Of a DNA stretch of 64,000 bases, positions 1 through 9,059 are shown piece after piece. The notes under the pieces were generated by a model. That model did not search any database and was not told where the DNA came from. It worked only from the letters and a program-made list of their open reading frames with translations. Position numbers and translations under genes: made by a program. Every line of letters begins with the position of its first letter. Positions within the stretch are counted from its first letter, which is position 1. This stretch comes from Thermoactinospora rubra (GTDB lineage Bacteria; Actinomycetota; Actinomycetes; Streptosporangiales; Streptosporangiaceae), in assembly GCF_002093975.1 (NCBI RefSeq), contig NZ_KZ084337.1, positions 30,269-94,268 of the forward strand, read 5' to 3'.

Positions 1-90
1 GGGCGACCGCTCGCCGATGCCGCGAGCGCCCCGGCCGAGCGCACCTTGACCGGTCCCGTCACCACAACCCGGAAAAGAGCTCTGTCATGA
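1..90 (+). CDS. C-terminal end of an upstream gene (partial)
   Basis: Frame 1 is open from the window edge to a TGA at 88-90. Its ATGA overlap with the amidase start at 87 is the usual sign of translational coupling, so an upstream gene in the same operon probably ends here. Only 29 residues are visible, ending TRKRALS, and no family can be assigned. Confidence 0.45.
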   Translation, partial: GRPLADAASAPAERTLTGPVTTTRKRALS

Positions 91-1451
91 CGCTCAACCC
101 ACCGTACGACGGTGTCGCCATCGGCGAACGCATGGCGGCGGGTGAGCTTGACCCGGGTGAGGTGGCCGAGCGCGCCTTGCAGGAGGCGCGCTCCCCTCGG
201 GCCGCAGGCACCTTCATCGAGCTCACCGCCGACCGCGCGGCACGCGAGGCCGCTGCGGCCCGCGACCGGCTCGCGGCCGGACGGGCCAGGAGCCCTCTGG
301 ACGGGGTACCGGTCGCCGTCAAGGACCTGTTCGACCTTGCAGGCACGGTGACGACCGCAGGCTCGCGCACCCGGGCTGCCCTGCCGCCCGCCGAGCGCGA
401 CGCCACCGTGGTCCGCAGACTTGCCGCAGCGGGGATGGTCTGCGTCGGAAAGACGAACCTCAGCGAGTTCGCCTTCTCGGGGCTCGGCATCAACCCCTCC
501 TTCGGCACGCCGCCGAACCCGAACGGCGGCGGTGAGCGGCTGATCCCCGGCGGCTCGTCCTCCGGATCCGCCGTCGCGGTGGCTCTCGGGATCGTGCCGG
601 TCGCCCTCGGCACCGACACCTCGGGCTCGGTACGCGTGCCGGCCGCCTTCTGCGGCGTGATCGGCTACAAGGCCAGCGAGGGCAGATACGCCACCGACGG
701 CATGGTGCCGCTCGCTCCCACCCTCGACACCGTGGGCATCTTCGCCACCTCCATGCGCGACGTGATCGCCACTGACGCCATCCTCACCGGCAGGGTGCCG
801 GTTCCGCCGGACGACCGGCCGCTTCGCCTTGTCGTTCCCCAGGGTGAGCTGATCAGCGACTGCACGCCAGAGGTGCGCGGGCCGTTCGAGGACCGCCTGA
901 CGCTCCTGGCGAGGCAGGGTGCGGACATTGAGGAGCGGGACGTACCCGTCCTGCGGGCGGCGCTCCGGGTCCTGGCAGAGCACGCGCCGATCGTCGAGAC
1001 AGAAGCCCACGCACGCTATGGGCACCTGCTCCGAGCGGGCGACGGCGCGCACGTCGACCCTGGAATTTTGCGCCGACTCGCCCGATACGAGGCGCGGCAG
1101 CGGGACGCCGGTCCCGTCTACCGGGCCATGCGGGCGCTCCGAGAGGGCATCGCTGAGGAGCTCGGTGGCGCGTTCCTGGCCTGCCCCACCGTCCGTCACC
1201 CGGCTCCCCCGCTGGCCGGGCTGCTGGCCGACGACGACCTGTACGATCGGGTCAACCGGCGCACGCTGCGCACCACCATGCTGTTCAGCTATCTGGGCAT
1301 GCCGGGCGTCAGCCTGCCGATCGGCGCATGGGGAGCCGGTGGCGCGGGGCTCCTGCTCTCGGCCGCGGAAGGCCGGGACGACGCGCTCCTGGCGGGCGCG
1401 GCCCGTGTCGAGGCCGCGTCACATCACGGCCGGAACGGCGCGCCCAGGTGA
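87..1451 (+). CDS. amidase-signature hydrolase
   Basis: This 454-residue protein is an amidase-signature enzyme, which hydrolyses an amide bond in the cytoplasm. The Ser-cisSer-Lys triad is visible: Lys79 in VAVKD, cis-Ser157 in GGSSSGS (155-161) and nucleophile Ser181 in TDTSGS. The 24-residue spacing between the two serines is the family norm. It matches single-domain members such as AtzE-like or indoleacetamide hydrolases and lacks the extra C-terminal domain of allophanate hydrolase. The start has a GGAAAAG ribosome site and overlaps the preceding stop (ATGA). A DUF1989 gene and a flavin reductase nearby suggest use of urea-derived or heterocyclic nitrogen. The substrate cannot be read from sequence. 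Confidence 0.88.
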   Translation: MTLNPPYDGVAIGERMAAGELDPGEVAERALQEARSPRAAGTFIELTADRAAREAAAARDRLAAGRARSPLDGVPVAVKDLFDLAGTVTTAGSRTRAALPPAERDATVVRRLAAAGMVCVGKTNLSEFAFSGLGINPSFGTPPNPNGGGERLIPGGSSSGSAVAVALGIVPVALGTDTSGSVRVPAAFCGVIGYKASEGRYATDGMVPLAPTLDTVGIFATSMRDVIATDAILTGRVPVPPDDRPLRLVVPQGELISDCTPEVRGPFEDRLTLLARQGADIEERDVPVLRAALRVLAEHAPIVETEAHARYGHLLRAGDGAHVDPGILRRLARYEARQRDAGPVYRAMRALREGIAEELGGAFLACPTVRHPAPPLAGLLADDDLYDRVNRRTLRTTMLFSYLGMPGVSLPIGAWGAGGAGLLLSAAEGRDDALLAGAARVEAASHHGRNGAPR

Positions 1452-2032
1452 ACGAAGCGGGAGTCGACGCGGCCCAGCGGGCTCAACCGGCCGATGTCGA
1501 TCCGGCCGTCCGGGTCGACCACGCCGGGGTCGACGTGGAACGCGACCACCTCGCCGATGACCATCGTGTCACCGCCGGGGCGCAGCGCCATGCGGAGCAC
1601 GCATTCCATGCTGATCTTCGCCTCGGCGACCCTCGGCGGGCGGACCCGCGACGAAGGAGCCGGGGTCACCCCGCAGGCCGCGAACTCGTCCACCTCCGGT
1701 GCGTACGCCCGGCCGCTGGCGTACATGGGACCGGCGTGCCAGGTGGACACGGTGTTGATGACGAACTCGCCGGTGGCCTCGATATTGCGCAGCGTGTCCT
1801 TGACCGCTCCACCCGCCCTTGCCTCGATGACCAGGCACACCATCGGCGGCACGGTCGACACGACGGTGAAGAAGCTGAAGGGCGCGAGGTTGCGGATGCC
1901 GTCCGGGCCGACCGTGGAGGTCCAGGCGATCGGCCTGGGCACCACGCTGCCGATCAACAGATCGAAGATCCGCTCGCGTGGCAGGCCGGCCGGATCGATG
2001 CCGTTGAGGCAGTACGGCGAGCGCACCGACAT
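1424..2032 (-). CDS. flavin reductase-like domain protein
   Basis: This 202-residue protein is of the flavin reductase-like (FMN-binding split barrel, DIM6/NTAB) family. The family fingerprints are RPIAWTSTVG near residue 33, NLAPFSFFTVVS near 48 and the GEFVINTV segment. Members bind FMN and either reduce flavin for a partner monooxygenase or act as oxidoreductases. A GGGAGG ribosome site precedes the ATG. The 3' end overlaps the convergent amidase by 28 bp. It is divergent from the DUF1989 gene, so a shared promoter region around 2033-2230 is likely. No partner oxygenase is visible. Confidence 0.82.
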   Translation of the reverse strand: MSVRSPYCLNGIDPAGLPRERIFDLLIGSVVPRPIAWTSTVGPDGIRNLAPFSFFTVVSTVPPMVCLVIEARAGGAVKDTLRNIEATGEFVINTVSTWHAGPMYASGRAYAPEVDEFAACGVTPAPSSRVRPPRVAEAKISMECVLRMALRPGGDTMVIGEVVAFHVDPGVVDPDGRIDIGRLSPLGRVDSRFVHLGAPFRP

Positions 2033-2231
2033 GGGTCCTCCCGTTGAAGCGCGTGGGGTCTCCAGAAAACCAGAGTCCTGGCCGCCATGCGGATGGAGGA
2101 ATCCCCAGCGTTCGCCGTCCTGCGATGGAGGAGCTCACCGAGCCAAGCATTGTGTGATTCTCTATCGCAAGAGCCGGATCCGATAACAATCTCCATGGCT
2201 TTGCTTACTGGTTCGCTGATTGGCTGGGGGC

Positions 2232-2822
2232 ATGCGAGTCATCGTGCCCGCCGCAGAAGGGCGGGCGGTAAAGGTCAGGGCAGGACAGCGCGTTCGCGTG
2301 GTTGACCTCGAAGGCGGCCAGGTCGGCGACGTGTTCGCCTTCGCCGCGGACGACGTGAGCGAGCACCTCAGCGCCTCCCATACCCGGGCCGCCACCAGTC
2401 GCCTGTTCCCCGCGATCGGAGAGCCGTTCGTCACCGACCGGCGCAGGCCCATTCTCACCCTCGCTGCGGACACCTCGCCGGGGGAGCACGACATGCTCAT
2501 CGCGGCCTGCGACCCGGCGCGCTATCGCGACCTGGGCGCGCCCGGCCACGCCTCCTGCGCCGACAACCTGACCGCGAGCCTGGCGAAGCTGGGCCTGGCC
2601 GTCCCGGTCGTCCCCCAGCCCGTCAACGTGTTCATGCGGATCCCCGTAGCCGACGGCGGCCGGCTGAGCTGGCTCAACTCGATCAGCCGCCCCGGTGATG
2701 CGATCACGTTCGAGGCGGCGATGGACTGCCTGTTCGTGGTCTCGGCGTGTCCGCAGGACCTGGTCGGCATCAACGGTCACAAGCCGACCCCGCTGGCCAT
2801 CGATCTGCTAGCCAAGGAGTGA
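2232..2822 (+). CDS. DUF1989 (urea carboxylase-associated) family protein
   Basis: About 196 residues matching the DUF1989 family, which occurs as paired proteins next to urea/guanidine carboxylase and allophanate hydrolase genes. Features include GQVGDVFAF near residue 35, a conserved cysteine in the HASCADNL segment and NVFMRIPV further on. The molecular role is unresolved, but the family belongs to urea-type nitrogen assimilation. The start is uncertain: ATG 2232 follows a G-run too closely for a good ribosome site, and an in-frame TTG at 2220 is the alternative. With the amidase upstream it supports a nitrogen-scavenging theme; no urea carboxylase is in view. Confidence 0.8.
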   Translation: MRVIVPAAEGRAVKVRAGQRVRVVDLEGGQVGDVFAFAADDVSEHLSASHTRAATSRLFPAIGEPFVTDRRRPILTLAADTSPGEHDMLIAACDPARYRDLGAPGHASCADNLTASLAKLGLAVPVVPQPVNVFMRIPVADGGRLSWLNSISRPGDAITFEAAMDCLFVVSACPQDLVGINGHKPTPLAIDLLAKE

Positions 2823-2861
2823 GCGAACGATGGGCGTTCCCCGGAGTGTGGGCACGGGGTT

Positions 2862-3010
2862 CATGCTGCTTCGAGCACTCCATCGGGTCGGTGCTCATAG
2901 TCGATCGGGCTGAGGTTCCAGAGGGTCGAATGTCTCTTCTCGTGTTGTAGCAGGTGATCCACCTGAAGACCGCCAGTCGCGCCGCGCGTGTGGTCGGCCA
3001 GCGTAGGTGT
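2862..3010 (-). pseudogene. IS3-type transposase C-terminal remnant
   Basis: Two minus-strand frames together recall the end of an IS3-family orfB integrase. One gives VFRWITCYNTRRDIRPSG, the other QHEKRHSTLWNLSPIDYEHR, and the switch between them implies a frameshift. The typical family ending reads VFxWIxxYNxxRRHSxLGxxSPxxYE. Nothing of the catalytic core is present. It is a dead fragment left by an old insertion or rearrangement. Confidence 0.55.
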
Positions 3011-3264
3011 CGTCCTGCAGCCGGGTGCGGCGGCGCTCCAGGGTGGCCTGGGTGGTCGGCGAGGCGCCGGCGTGTTCCTGCTTTCCGAGGTGTCGACGGA
3101 CACCATCCGGATCGGTATGCGGATGTTGGGGGTGTCGCCGACGGAGACGTCCAGCGGGGTGTGGTCGCCGTCTGACCGGAGGCGGCAGGTGGTTTTCCGG
3201 CGGCTGGCGGGACGCCGGCTAGGGCGTGCAGCCTGGCGGTCGTGGGAGCGCCCGTCGGCAGTTC

Positions 3265-3520
3265 CCGATCAGGACGGGCCCGCCGACCCGGCGAGCAGAC
3301 CCTGGAGGAGTGGCTGCGGGCCCGCGGCGCGCTCGCGCGCGCCGTCATCGACCAGCTGGAGACCCGGACCCGGGCGAGGCAGGATCCGGCGGACGCGACC
3401 TCGCCCTCATCGGCAGAGGAAAACCCATACCCTGCCGCGACGGCGAGCCCATCCCTGATCCTTCGCACGCCGGCGGCCTGCTCGCGCAGGCGCTGGAGCG
3501 GGTCGGCAGGCGGCGCCCGC
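3265..3520 (+). pseudogene. frameshifted gene remnant, family unknown
   Basis: A coding-like plus-strand segment changes frame near 3395-3410. The first part reads TLEEWLRARGALARAVIDQL and the second LALIGRGKPIPCRDGEPIPD. The composition looks like real actinobacterial protein, but there is no start or complete frame. The rest of 2990-3557 shows no intact gene on either strand. I do not recognise the parent family. Confidence 0.3.
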
Positions 3521-3557
3521 GTCGGTGCGGTGGACGAACATGCTCGATCGTCTCCGA

Positions 3558-4019
3558 TCAGGTGCGGGCGTCGAGGTCGATGAGGGCCAGACCGGTGCGC
3601 GGGTCGTGGCGGCGGCGCAGGTAGCGGGGCGACTGGGTGACGATCACTTCCAACGTGGGCCACACCTCGCCCGCCAGCAGGTGGCCGCCGCGCGCTTCGC
3701 CGTCGGGCAGCCCGACGACCACGTGGGCGTGCAGCTGGGGCCGTCTGCCGTCCTCGGCCATGGCGAAGTCGCCGACCAGGGCCAGTACCTGGGTCTGGCG
3801 GTTGACCGGGATCTTGTGGAGTTCCTTGGTCTCGGGGTCGAAGAAGCCCAGGACGACCTGCCGGAATCCGCCGATTCCGGTCAGCCGTGCGGCCCTGATG
3901 CCCTTGTCGTCGGCCCACGCTGTCAGGCTCTCCACAACCTCGTCGCCGGGCTCCAGGACGACGGCGTAAGAGAGCTCTTTGTCGGTGGGAAGCTCGGTGG
4001 AAAGCTGCTTGACGCGCAC
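3558..4019 (-). CDS. PPC (DUF296) domain protein
   Basis: A 153-residue protein made of a single PPC/DUF296 domain, a fold found alone in bacteria and fused to AT-hooks in plants. The conserved middle reads ARLTGIGGFRQVVLGFFD, followed by LHAHVVVGLPDG, where the paired histidines probably bind metal in the trimer interface. The GTG at 4017-4019 is chosen because AGGGG lies about 7 bases upstream; a longer frame runs to 4073 without a ribosome site. Its biochemical function in bacteria is not settled. It is flanked by decayed DNA and a DHFR-like gene, so no operon is implied. Confidence 0.75.
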   Translation of the reverse strand: MRVKQLSTELPTDKELSYAVVLEPGDEVVESLTAWADDKGIRAARLTGIGGFRQVVLGFFDPETKELHKIPVNRQTQVLALVGDFAMAEDGRRPQLHAHVVVGLPDGEARGGHLLAGEVWPTLEVIVTQSPRYLRRRHDPRTGLALIDLDART

Positions 4020-4260
4020 ATCAAACCCCTGCCCGGAGGCGGGAGAAGGCAACATCGGCTGCGGCCCGCACAAGGGAAATTCGGGACGCTTTCTGCCGGA
4101 CCGGCGCTCCGGCCGCCGCGGCGGACAGCCTACGACGCCCGCCGTCGAAAAACGCTTTCACGATCATCGGATCCCGATCCCCAGCGGCAGGACCTAGGCG
4201 CCTTGTCGGCGCGACCGGTCTCGGGCCGGGTGCGCGGGCGGTCCGGCCCGAGACCGATGC

Positions 4261-4851
4261 TCACCTCTGATAGTCGTAGGTGAGCCACACGGCGCCGGAG
4301 TCCGTGGTGGTCACATCGGTCAAGGTCCACGAGCACGGGGCGGTGCCGTCCTCGAAGTAGCGGATGCCGTCTCCGAGGATCTGCGGCACGACCTGGACCT
4401 CCAGCCGATCGATCTCGCCATGCTCGAGAAGCTGCGCCAGCAGAGCCTTGCTGGACATGACCCAGATGTCTCCACCTTCCTGACCGCGCAGCTCACGCAC
4501 GGTGTCGACGAGGGAAGCACTCGCCAGGCGGGAGTTCTTCCAGTCGGTAGCGGTCAGCGTGCGGGAGAAGACGATCTTTTCGACCTCATCGAGATACCGG
4601 GCGAACTCTCGATCACGCGGGTCGGCCTCCTCCATGTCGACGACCGTGGGCCAGTAGCCGCCGAATCCTTCGTAGTTGCCCCGCCCGAGCAACACGGTGG
4701 TGCTGCGCTGCGCCAGCGTCAGTACCGCATCGCGGCTCTGCTCGGTCGTGGCGTGCGGCCCGATCCAGGCCATGTCGTGCAGCCCCCCGGGCCCGGTGAT
4801 CCTGCCGTCGAGGGAGACGGACATGTTGGCGAAGACCTTCCGTTCTGACAC
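4261..4851 (-). CDS. dihydrofolate reductase family (RibD C-terminal-like) protein
   Basis: A 196-residue RibD_C/DHFR-fold protein of the YwjB/YyaP type. It has the NMSVSLDGRITGPGG start, an LLGRGNYEGFGGYW loop, a SSKALLAQLLEHGEIDRLEV helix-strand pair and an LGDGIRYF motif. Such proteins are NADPH-dependent reductases of mostly unknown substrate. The GTG start at 4849-4851 has a strong AAGGAGGG site. It is divergent from the LuxR/ATPase regulator at 4979, and the 127-bp spacer holds two inverted repeats, so regulation by that protein is plausible. A second, only distantly similar family member is at 63318. Confidence 0.83.
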   Translation of the reverse strand: MSERKVFANMSVSLDGRITGPGGLHDMAWIGPHATTEQSRDAVLTLAQRSTTVLLGRGNYEGFGGYWPTVVDMEEADPRDREFARYLDEVEKIVFSRTLTATDWKNSRLASASLVDTVRELRGQEGGDIWVMSSKALLAQLLEHGEIDRLEVQVVPQILGDGIRYFEDGTAPCSWTLTDVTTTDSGAVWLTYDYQR

Positions 4852-4871
4852 CGGTGTCCCTCCTTGTTCAC

Positions 4872-4935
4872 GTGCCGATATCGGCACATCGGATGTTGCT
4901 GACGAGTCTTCAGGGCCTGTCGGGAGACAACATCC
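4872..4935. promoter_or_regulatory. palindromes in the DHFR-like/LuxR divergent spacer
   Basis: GTGCCGATATCGGCAC (4872-4887) is a perfect 16-bp palindrome. A second inverted repeat pairs GGATGTTG (4891-4898) with CAACATCC (4928-4935). Both lie between divergent genes and are candidate operators for the adjacent regulator. The palindrome is only about 20 bp upstream of the DHFR-like start, so a bound protein would block that gene. Confidence 0.5.
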
Positions 4936-4978
4936 GCCAACTGGCAGATATCGACGCCGACAGTGGAGGATGGTGGGC

Positions 4979-7714
4979 ATGACCACCCATCCCGGGAGCG
5001 TGTTGAGGCAGGCGGCACGCCTGCCGAAGTTCGGCACGAGCTTCGTCGGGCGTGACCAGGAGCTCGCCAGCGTGGCGACCGCGCTCCAGGCAGGACGGAT
5101 GGTGACGCTGACCGGGCCGGGCGGGAGCGGGAAGACGAGACTTGCCGCGGTGGCCGGGAATCGTGCGCGACAGGACTGGCCGGATGGGGTGCACTGGATC
5201 GGCCTCGAGGAGACCTTCGACGACACGGCGGTCGCCGCCGTCGTCGCGAACGCCCTCGGCATCACCGCGTCACCGGGAACAGAGCAGCTCGCCGTGGTCA
5301 ACGCCTTGGATGGGACGCGGAGCCTCCTTGTGCTGGACAACTGCGAGCAGGTACGTCACGGAGTGGGCGGCCTGGTCGAAGAGCTGCTGTACGGCACGCC
5401 GACCATCGGCGTGCTCGCCACCAGCCGGACACCCGTCGGCGTAGCGGGGGAGCGGTTGTACCGCGTCGGCCCGCTGACGCTGGAGGATGCTCTCAGCCTG
5501 TTCTGCGCCCGCGCGGAATCGGCGGGAGCGCGGCTGTCGGGCAGCGGTGCCGCCCGCCGGATCTGTGACCGCGTCGATCGGCTTCCACTCGCGTTGGAAC
5601 TGGCCGCGGGCTGGACGACGACGCTGTCCACCGATGAGATCGTCGATCTTCTCGCGCGCCCGCTCGAACTGCTGGACGACTCCGAGTCCCGGGCGCCGTA
5701 CCGGCTGCGGAGCCTTGCCGGATCTGTGCAGTGGAGCTACGACCTGCTCGGCGAGCGCCATCGCTCCGTCTTTCGGCGGCTCAGCGTGTTCCGGCGCGGC
5801 TTCACTGTGGAGCAGGCGGTGGCCGTGTGCGGCGACGCCAAGCTCGAAGCCGTGGCTGTGCTGAGGTGCCTCCGAGACCTCGTCGACGCGTGCTTGGTCA
5901 TCGCCGATCCGGAGGCAAGCCCCGCTCGCTTCTCGATGCTCGATGTCATCGCTGCCTTCGCGCGCGAACGGCTCGTCGAAGCCGACGAGGAAACCGCTGT
6001 TCGTAATCGGCACCTGGATACGTATCGCGACCTCCTCGAGCGCCAGGCCTGCCTGCGCGAGGCCGACAAGGACGTCTGGCGAGCGACTCTGGCGCCGGAG
6101 TACGGAAACCTGGTCGCGGCCATCGAGTGGGGTCTGTCCGGCGGTCGCCTGTCGGGGGCGCGGGCTATCGCAACCGGCCTGGCCTGGTTCTGGCACCTCG
6201 AGTCGCGTCGCCCAGAGGGCGTCTCGCTGCTCACCGCGGTCGTTCACGCCGGTGGAGGCGAACGATCGGCGGCCCAGGCGCGGGCCGAGGTCGCCCTGGC
6301 ACTCGTGGCCGACACCGCGGCGCCGGACGCTGATCACCGCGACGCTCTCATACGGGCGCTGGAGGTCGCGACCGAGTACGACGATGAGGCCACCGCGCGC
6401 CTGGCCCGTATCCTGCTCGCCCTCCGATTCCTCGCCGACGACCCGCGACAGGCGCGACGGCTCGCTCAGGAGAACGCCGAGGCCGCGGTCTCGGCCGGCG
6501 ATGTCTTCAACGCGTGCGCATCGCAGGTGTTGCTGGGCATCCTGCATTGCCTCGACGACGACCACGTCGACGCGATCCGGCTCCTGGAACCGGTGTCCGC
6601 GACCCTGCGCGACCGCGCCGATCGCGGCGTCGCCGCCACCGCACTCGGCTACCTGGCTTCCGCATATGCGCGCATCGGATCTCTCGACCGGGCGATTGAG
6701 ATCGCAGAGCAGGCCGTCGACTGCGCACGGCCCCTGCATGATCTCCACCGGATCGGTCACGTCTCGGTCATCCTCGCCGAACTCGTGGCGATGCGTGGCA
6801 GGATCGCTGACGCTTATGCGGCCATCGAGGCGATCGACCAGCTCATGGACAGGCAGGACGGCCCTGCACTCGTGCCCGGCTGGGAGCTGACACACGCACG
6901 CATCGCGGCGTGGGAGGGCCGGCACACCGACGCGATCGACTGGTGCCTACGCGGCATCCGGCTGGCCAGGCAGGGAGCCGTCGACCATCGAGTCAGCCTT
7001 GCAGAAACGCAGCTCGAACTCGCGTCGGCACTGCGGCTCACCGGCGACCTCGAGCGGGCCACAGCGGCGCTGTCGGAGGCGGCCGCGGTCGCCGAGCACA
7101 CAGAGCGGCCACGGCTGCGAGCTGAGGTGCAGGAACAATCAGCGTTTCTCGCCCCCGACGCGGAAGCGGCGTACCACCAACATCAGGAAGCACTCCGGAT
7201 CCGCAGCGAGGCAGGCCTGACCCTCGACGTCATCGACAGCCTCGAACACCTCGCCGCTGCCGCCGTTACCTGCAGGTCTCCCGCGTTCGCCGTCATCCTC
7301 GCCGCAGCCGCGCACGCCGCCCGTGACGAGTATGGCTATGCCGCCCGCAGGGTACCGCTGGCCTCGTCGGTGTCGGACCTGCTGGCTGATCCCGCCCATG
7401 CCGAGGCGGTCCGCCACGGACGCGAGCTTCGCCTCGACGCGGTCACCCTGGCTCGCCGAATGCGCGGTCCACGAGACCGGCCGGACAGAGGCTGGGCCAG
7501 CCTCACCCCCACCGAGAGTACCGTCGCCCAACTCGCCGCCGAGGGGCTCTCCAACCCCCAGATCGCTGAACGGCTCTTCATCTCCCGTGGCACGGTCAAG
7601 ACCCATCTGGCACATATCTACGCGAAGTTGGGAGTAACTAATCGAACCGAACTCGCCGCCGCCCATGCCCGGATCCGACGAGCGCATCTGAACCATCGCC
7701 GGCCCGATGACTGA
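4979..7714 (+). CDS. LuxR-family regulator with N-terminal STAND-type ATPase
   Basis: A 911-residue cytoplasmic regulator. An FVGRDQEL motif (about 22-29) leads into a Walker A, GPGGSGKT (46-53), and a Walker B-like LLVLDN near 118. TPR-like helices fill residues 400-800. The C-terminal LuxR helix-turn-helix holds LSNPQIAERLFISRGTVKTH and ends near the C-terminus. ATP- and ligand-gated regulators of this design usually control nearby genes. ATG 4979 is preferred because GGAGG lies 9 bases upstream, while ATG 4970 is too close to it. The divergent DHFR-like gene is the obvious candidate target. The inducer cannot be inferred. Confidence 0.87.
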   Translation: MTTHPGSVLRQAARLPKFGTSFVGRDQELASVATALQAGRMVTLTGPGGSGKTRLAAVAGNRARQDWPDGVHWIGLEETFDDTAVAAVVANALGITASPGTEQLAVVNALDGTRSLLVLDNCEQVRHGVGGLVEELLYGTPTIGVLATSRTPVGVAGERLYRVGPLTLEDALSLFCARAESAGARLSGSGAARRICDRVDRLPLALELAAGWTTTLSTDEIVDLLARPLELLDDSESRAPYRLRSLAGSVQWSYDLLGERHRSVFRRLSVFRRGFTVEQAVAVCGDAKLEAVAVLRCLRDLVDACLVIADPEASPARFSMLDVIAAFARERLVEADEETAVRNRHLDTYRDLLERQACLREADKDVWRATLAPEYGNLVAAIEWGLSGGRLSGARAIATGLAWFWHLESRRPEGVSLLTAVVHAGGGERSAAQARAEVALALVADTAAPDADHRDALIRALEVATEYDDEATARLARILLALRFLADDPRQARRLAQENAEAAVSAGDVFNACASQVLLGILHCLDDDHVDAIRLLEPVSATLRDRADRGVAATALGYLASAYARIGSLDRAIEIAEQAVDCARPLHDLHRIGHVSVILAELVAMRGRIADAYAAIEAIDQLMDRQDGPALVPGWELTHARIAAWEGRHTDAIDWCLRGIRLARQGAVDHRVSLAETQLELASALRLTGDLERATAALSEAAAVAEHTERPRLRAEVQEQSAFLAPDAEAAYHQHQEALRIRSEAGLTLDVIDSLEHLAAAAVTCRSPAFAVILAAAAHAARDEYGYAARRVPLASSVSDLLADPAHAEAVRHGRELRLDAVTLARRMRGPRDRPDRGWASLTPTESTVAQLAAEGLSNPQIAERLFISRGTVKTHLAHIYAKLGVTNRTELAAAHARIRRAHLNHRRPDD

Positions 7715-7910
7715 CAGCCGGGCCAGTCCCAGGCGGCTGCGGCCTCCACGGCATGGAACGAAGAGCGCGTGATGGGCATCAAGCGGTGGTTCTAGCAGGT
7801 GCGCCTGCCGGCAATGGCGTCCGCCCAGCTCACGGCCGTGTGGGCCTTGCTTGGCGTGCGTGAGCTCCGGCCCTCAGGAGAGGGAGAGGCATGCGGAATG
7901 ATGATCGACC

Positions 7911-9029
7911 GTGCTCTTTCGCCTGGCCTATCTCGCCGTTACGAACGCCTTCGCCGCGCTGCGGCTGTTGCCGGTGGGCGATCGGGACAAGGACGTCGAG
8001 ATACTCGCCCTGCGCCACCAGGTCACCGTGCTTGAACGGCAGCTCGGCGCCGATGCCAGGGTGAGGTTCGCGCCCGAGGCCCGAGCTTTCCTGGCCGCGC
8101 CGCTGACCTCGCTGCCGCGGGAGGTCTTGCGCCGGGTACGGCTGCTTGTCCGGCCGGATACCGTGCTGCGCTGGCACCGCGATCTGATGCGACGGCGTCA
8201 CGTCCGTACCTGCCGGCCGAAGCGGCGTGGGCACCCGCCCACGGTTCGCTCTATCCGTGTCCTCATCCTGCGGCTGGTGCGCGAGAATCCGGCGTGGGGA
8301 TATCGGCGGGTGCACGGTGAGCTCACCACGCTCGGCATCACGATCGCACCGTCCACGGTCTGGGAGATCCTCAAGCAGGAAGGGCTTGATCCGGTTCCTG
8401 GGCGGGCGTCCACCACGTGGGCCGACTTCCTGCGCTCGCAAGCTGACGGCCTGCTGGCCTGCGATTTCATCGAGACCATCACGTTGAACGGGCAGCGCCA
8501 GTACATCCTGGCGGTCATCGAGCACGCTACTCGGCGTGTGCGCGTGCTGGGCGCCACAGCGCATCCGACCGCGAGCTGGGTCATCCAGGCGGTCAAGAAT
8601 CTCGTGATGGATCTGGAGGATGCGGGCTGCCGGGCGCGCTACCTGATCCGAGACCGGGATGCGAAGTTCCCGACGCTCATGGACGAGATCCTGTCCGAGG
8701 CTGGCATCGAGACCGTGCTCACCGTGCTCACCGTGCTCACCGGGATCCGGATGCCGCGCATGAACGCGGTCATGGAGCGGTGGGTGCAGTCGTGCCGCGG
8801 TGAGCTGCTGGACCGCTGCCTGATCTGGAACGAACGCCACCTGCGGCACGCCCTGCGCGAGTACGAACGGTTCTCCAACGAACACCGAGCCCATCAGGCC
8901 CTGGCTCAAGCGGCACCACTGCGTACCGTCCCGGATCCGATCACCGATCCGAAGCGAACCGACGACCTGAAGATACGTCGGCGAGATCGGCTCGGCGGGG
9001 TCCTCCACGAGTACTCACATGCTGCTTGA
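7911..9029 (+). CDS. integrase-core (rve) DDE transposase
   Basis: A 372-residue single-frame transposase with an rve core. The catalytic residues are Asp in LACDFIET, Asp in the RDRDAKF segment and Glu in MNAVMERW. A helix-turn-helix precedes them, with GYRRVHGELTTLGI and STVWEILKQEGLDP. It starts at a GTG and ends EYSHAA. It carries a threefold 9-bp repeat (VLT-VLT-VLT) just before GIRMPRMN, which the second copy lacks. It appears intact and may supply transposase to the broken second copy. Confidence 0.88.
   Translation: MLFRLAYLAVTNAFAALRLLPVGDRDKDVEILALRHQVTVLERQLGADARVRFAPEARAFLAAPLTSLPREVLRRVRLLVRPDTVLRWHRDLMRRRHVRTCRPKRRGHPPTVRSIRVLILRLVRENPAWGYRRVHGELTTLGITIAPSTVWEILKQEGLDPVPGRASTTWADFLRSQADGLLACDFIETITLNGQRQYILAVIEHATRRVRVLGATAHPTASWVIQAVKNLVMDLEDAGCRARYLIRDRDAKFPTLMDEILSEAGIETVLTVLTVLTGIRMPRMNAVMERWVQSCRGELLDRCLIWNERHLRHALREYERFSNEHRAHQALAQAAPLRTVPDPITDPKRTDDLKIRRRDRLGGVLHEYSHAA
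8712..8738 (+). repeat. 9-bp in-frame tandem repeat (x3) in transposase
   Basis: ACCGTGCTC occurs three times in tandem and encodes T-V-L repeats. The sister copy at 11013-12111 has a single related unit (ACAATGCTC). This is a recent in-frame slippage expansion six residues long, placed between the second Asp and the Glu of the DDE core. Confidence 0.85.
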
Positions 9030-9059
9030 GCTGCGCGGATGGAATTCTCGGCAGGCGCA

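Larger units (their letters stand above)
7800..9059 (+). mobile_element. insertion sequence copy 1 (rve-type, 1.26 kb)
   Basis: Comparison with the second copy at 10905-12141 defines the ends. Both begin TGCGCCTGCC and end with its near-inverse GGCAGGCGCA or GGTAGGCGCA; about 27 imperfect bases are shared as terminal inverted repeats. AGG flanks both ends and could be a 3-bp target duplication. One intact transposase gene lies inside. The right end cuts the 3' part of an IS1182-like transposase at 9060. Confidence 0.75.

Noticed and set aside
4261..5340. Longer form of the DHFR-like protein starting at 5340
   Set aside because: The extension is the complement of the LuxR/ATPase gene, and the GTG at 4851 has a strong ribosome site and the family N-terminus.
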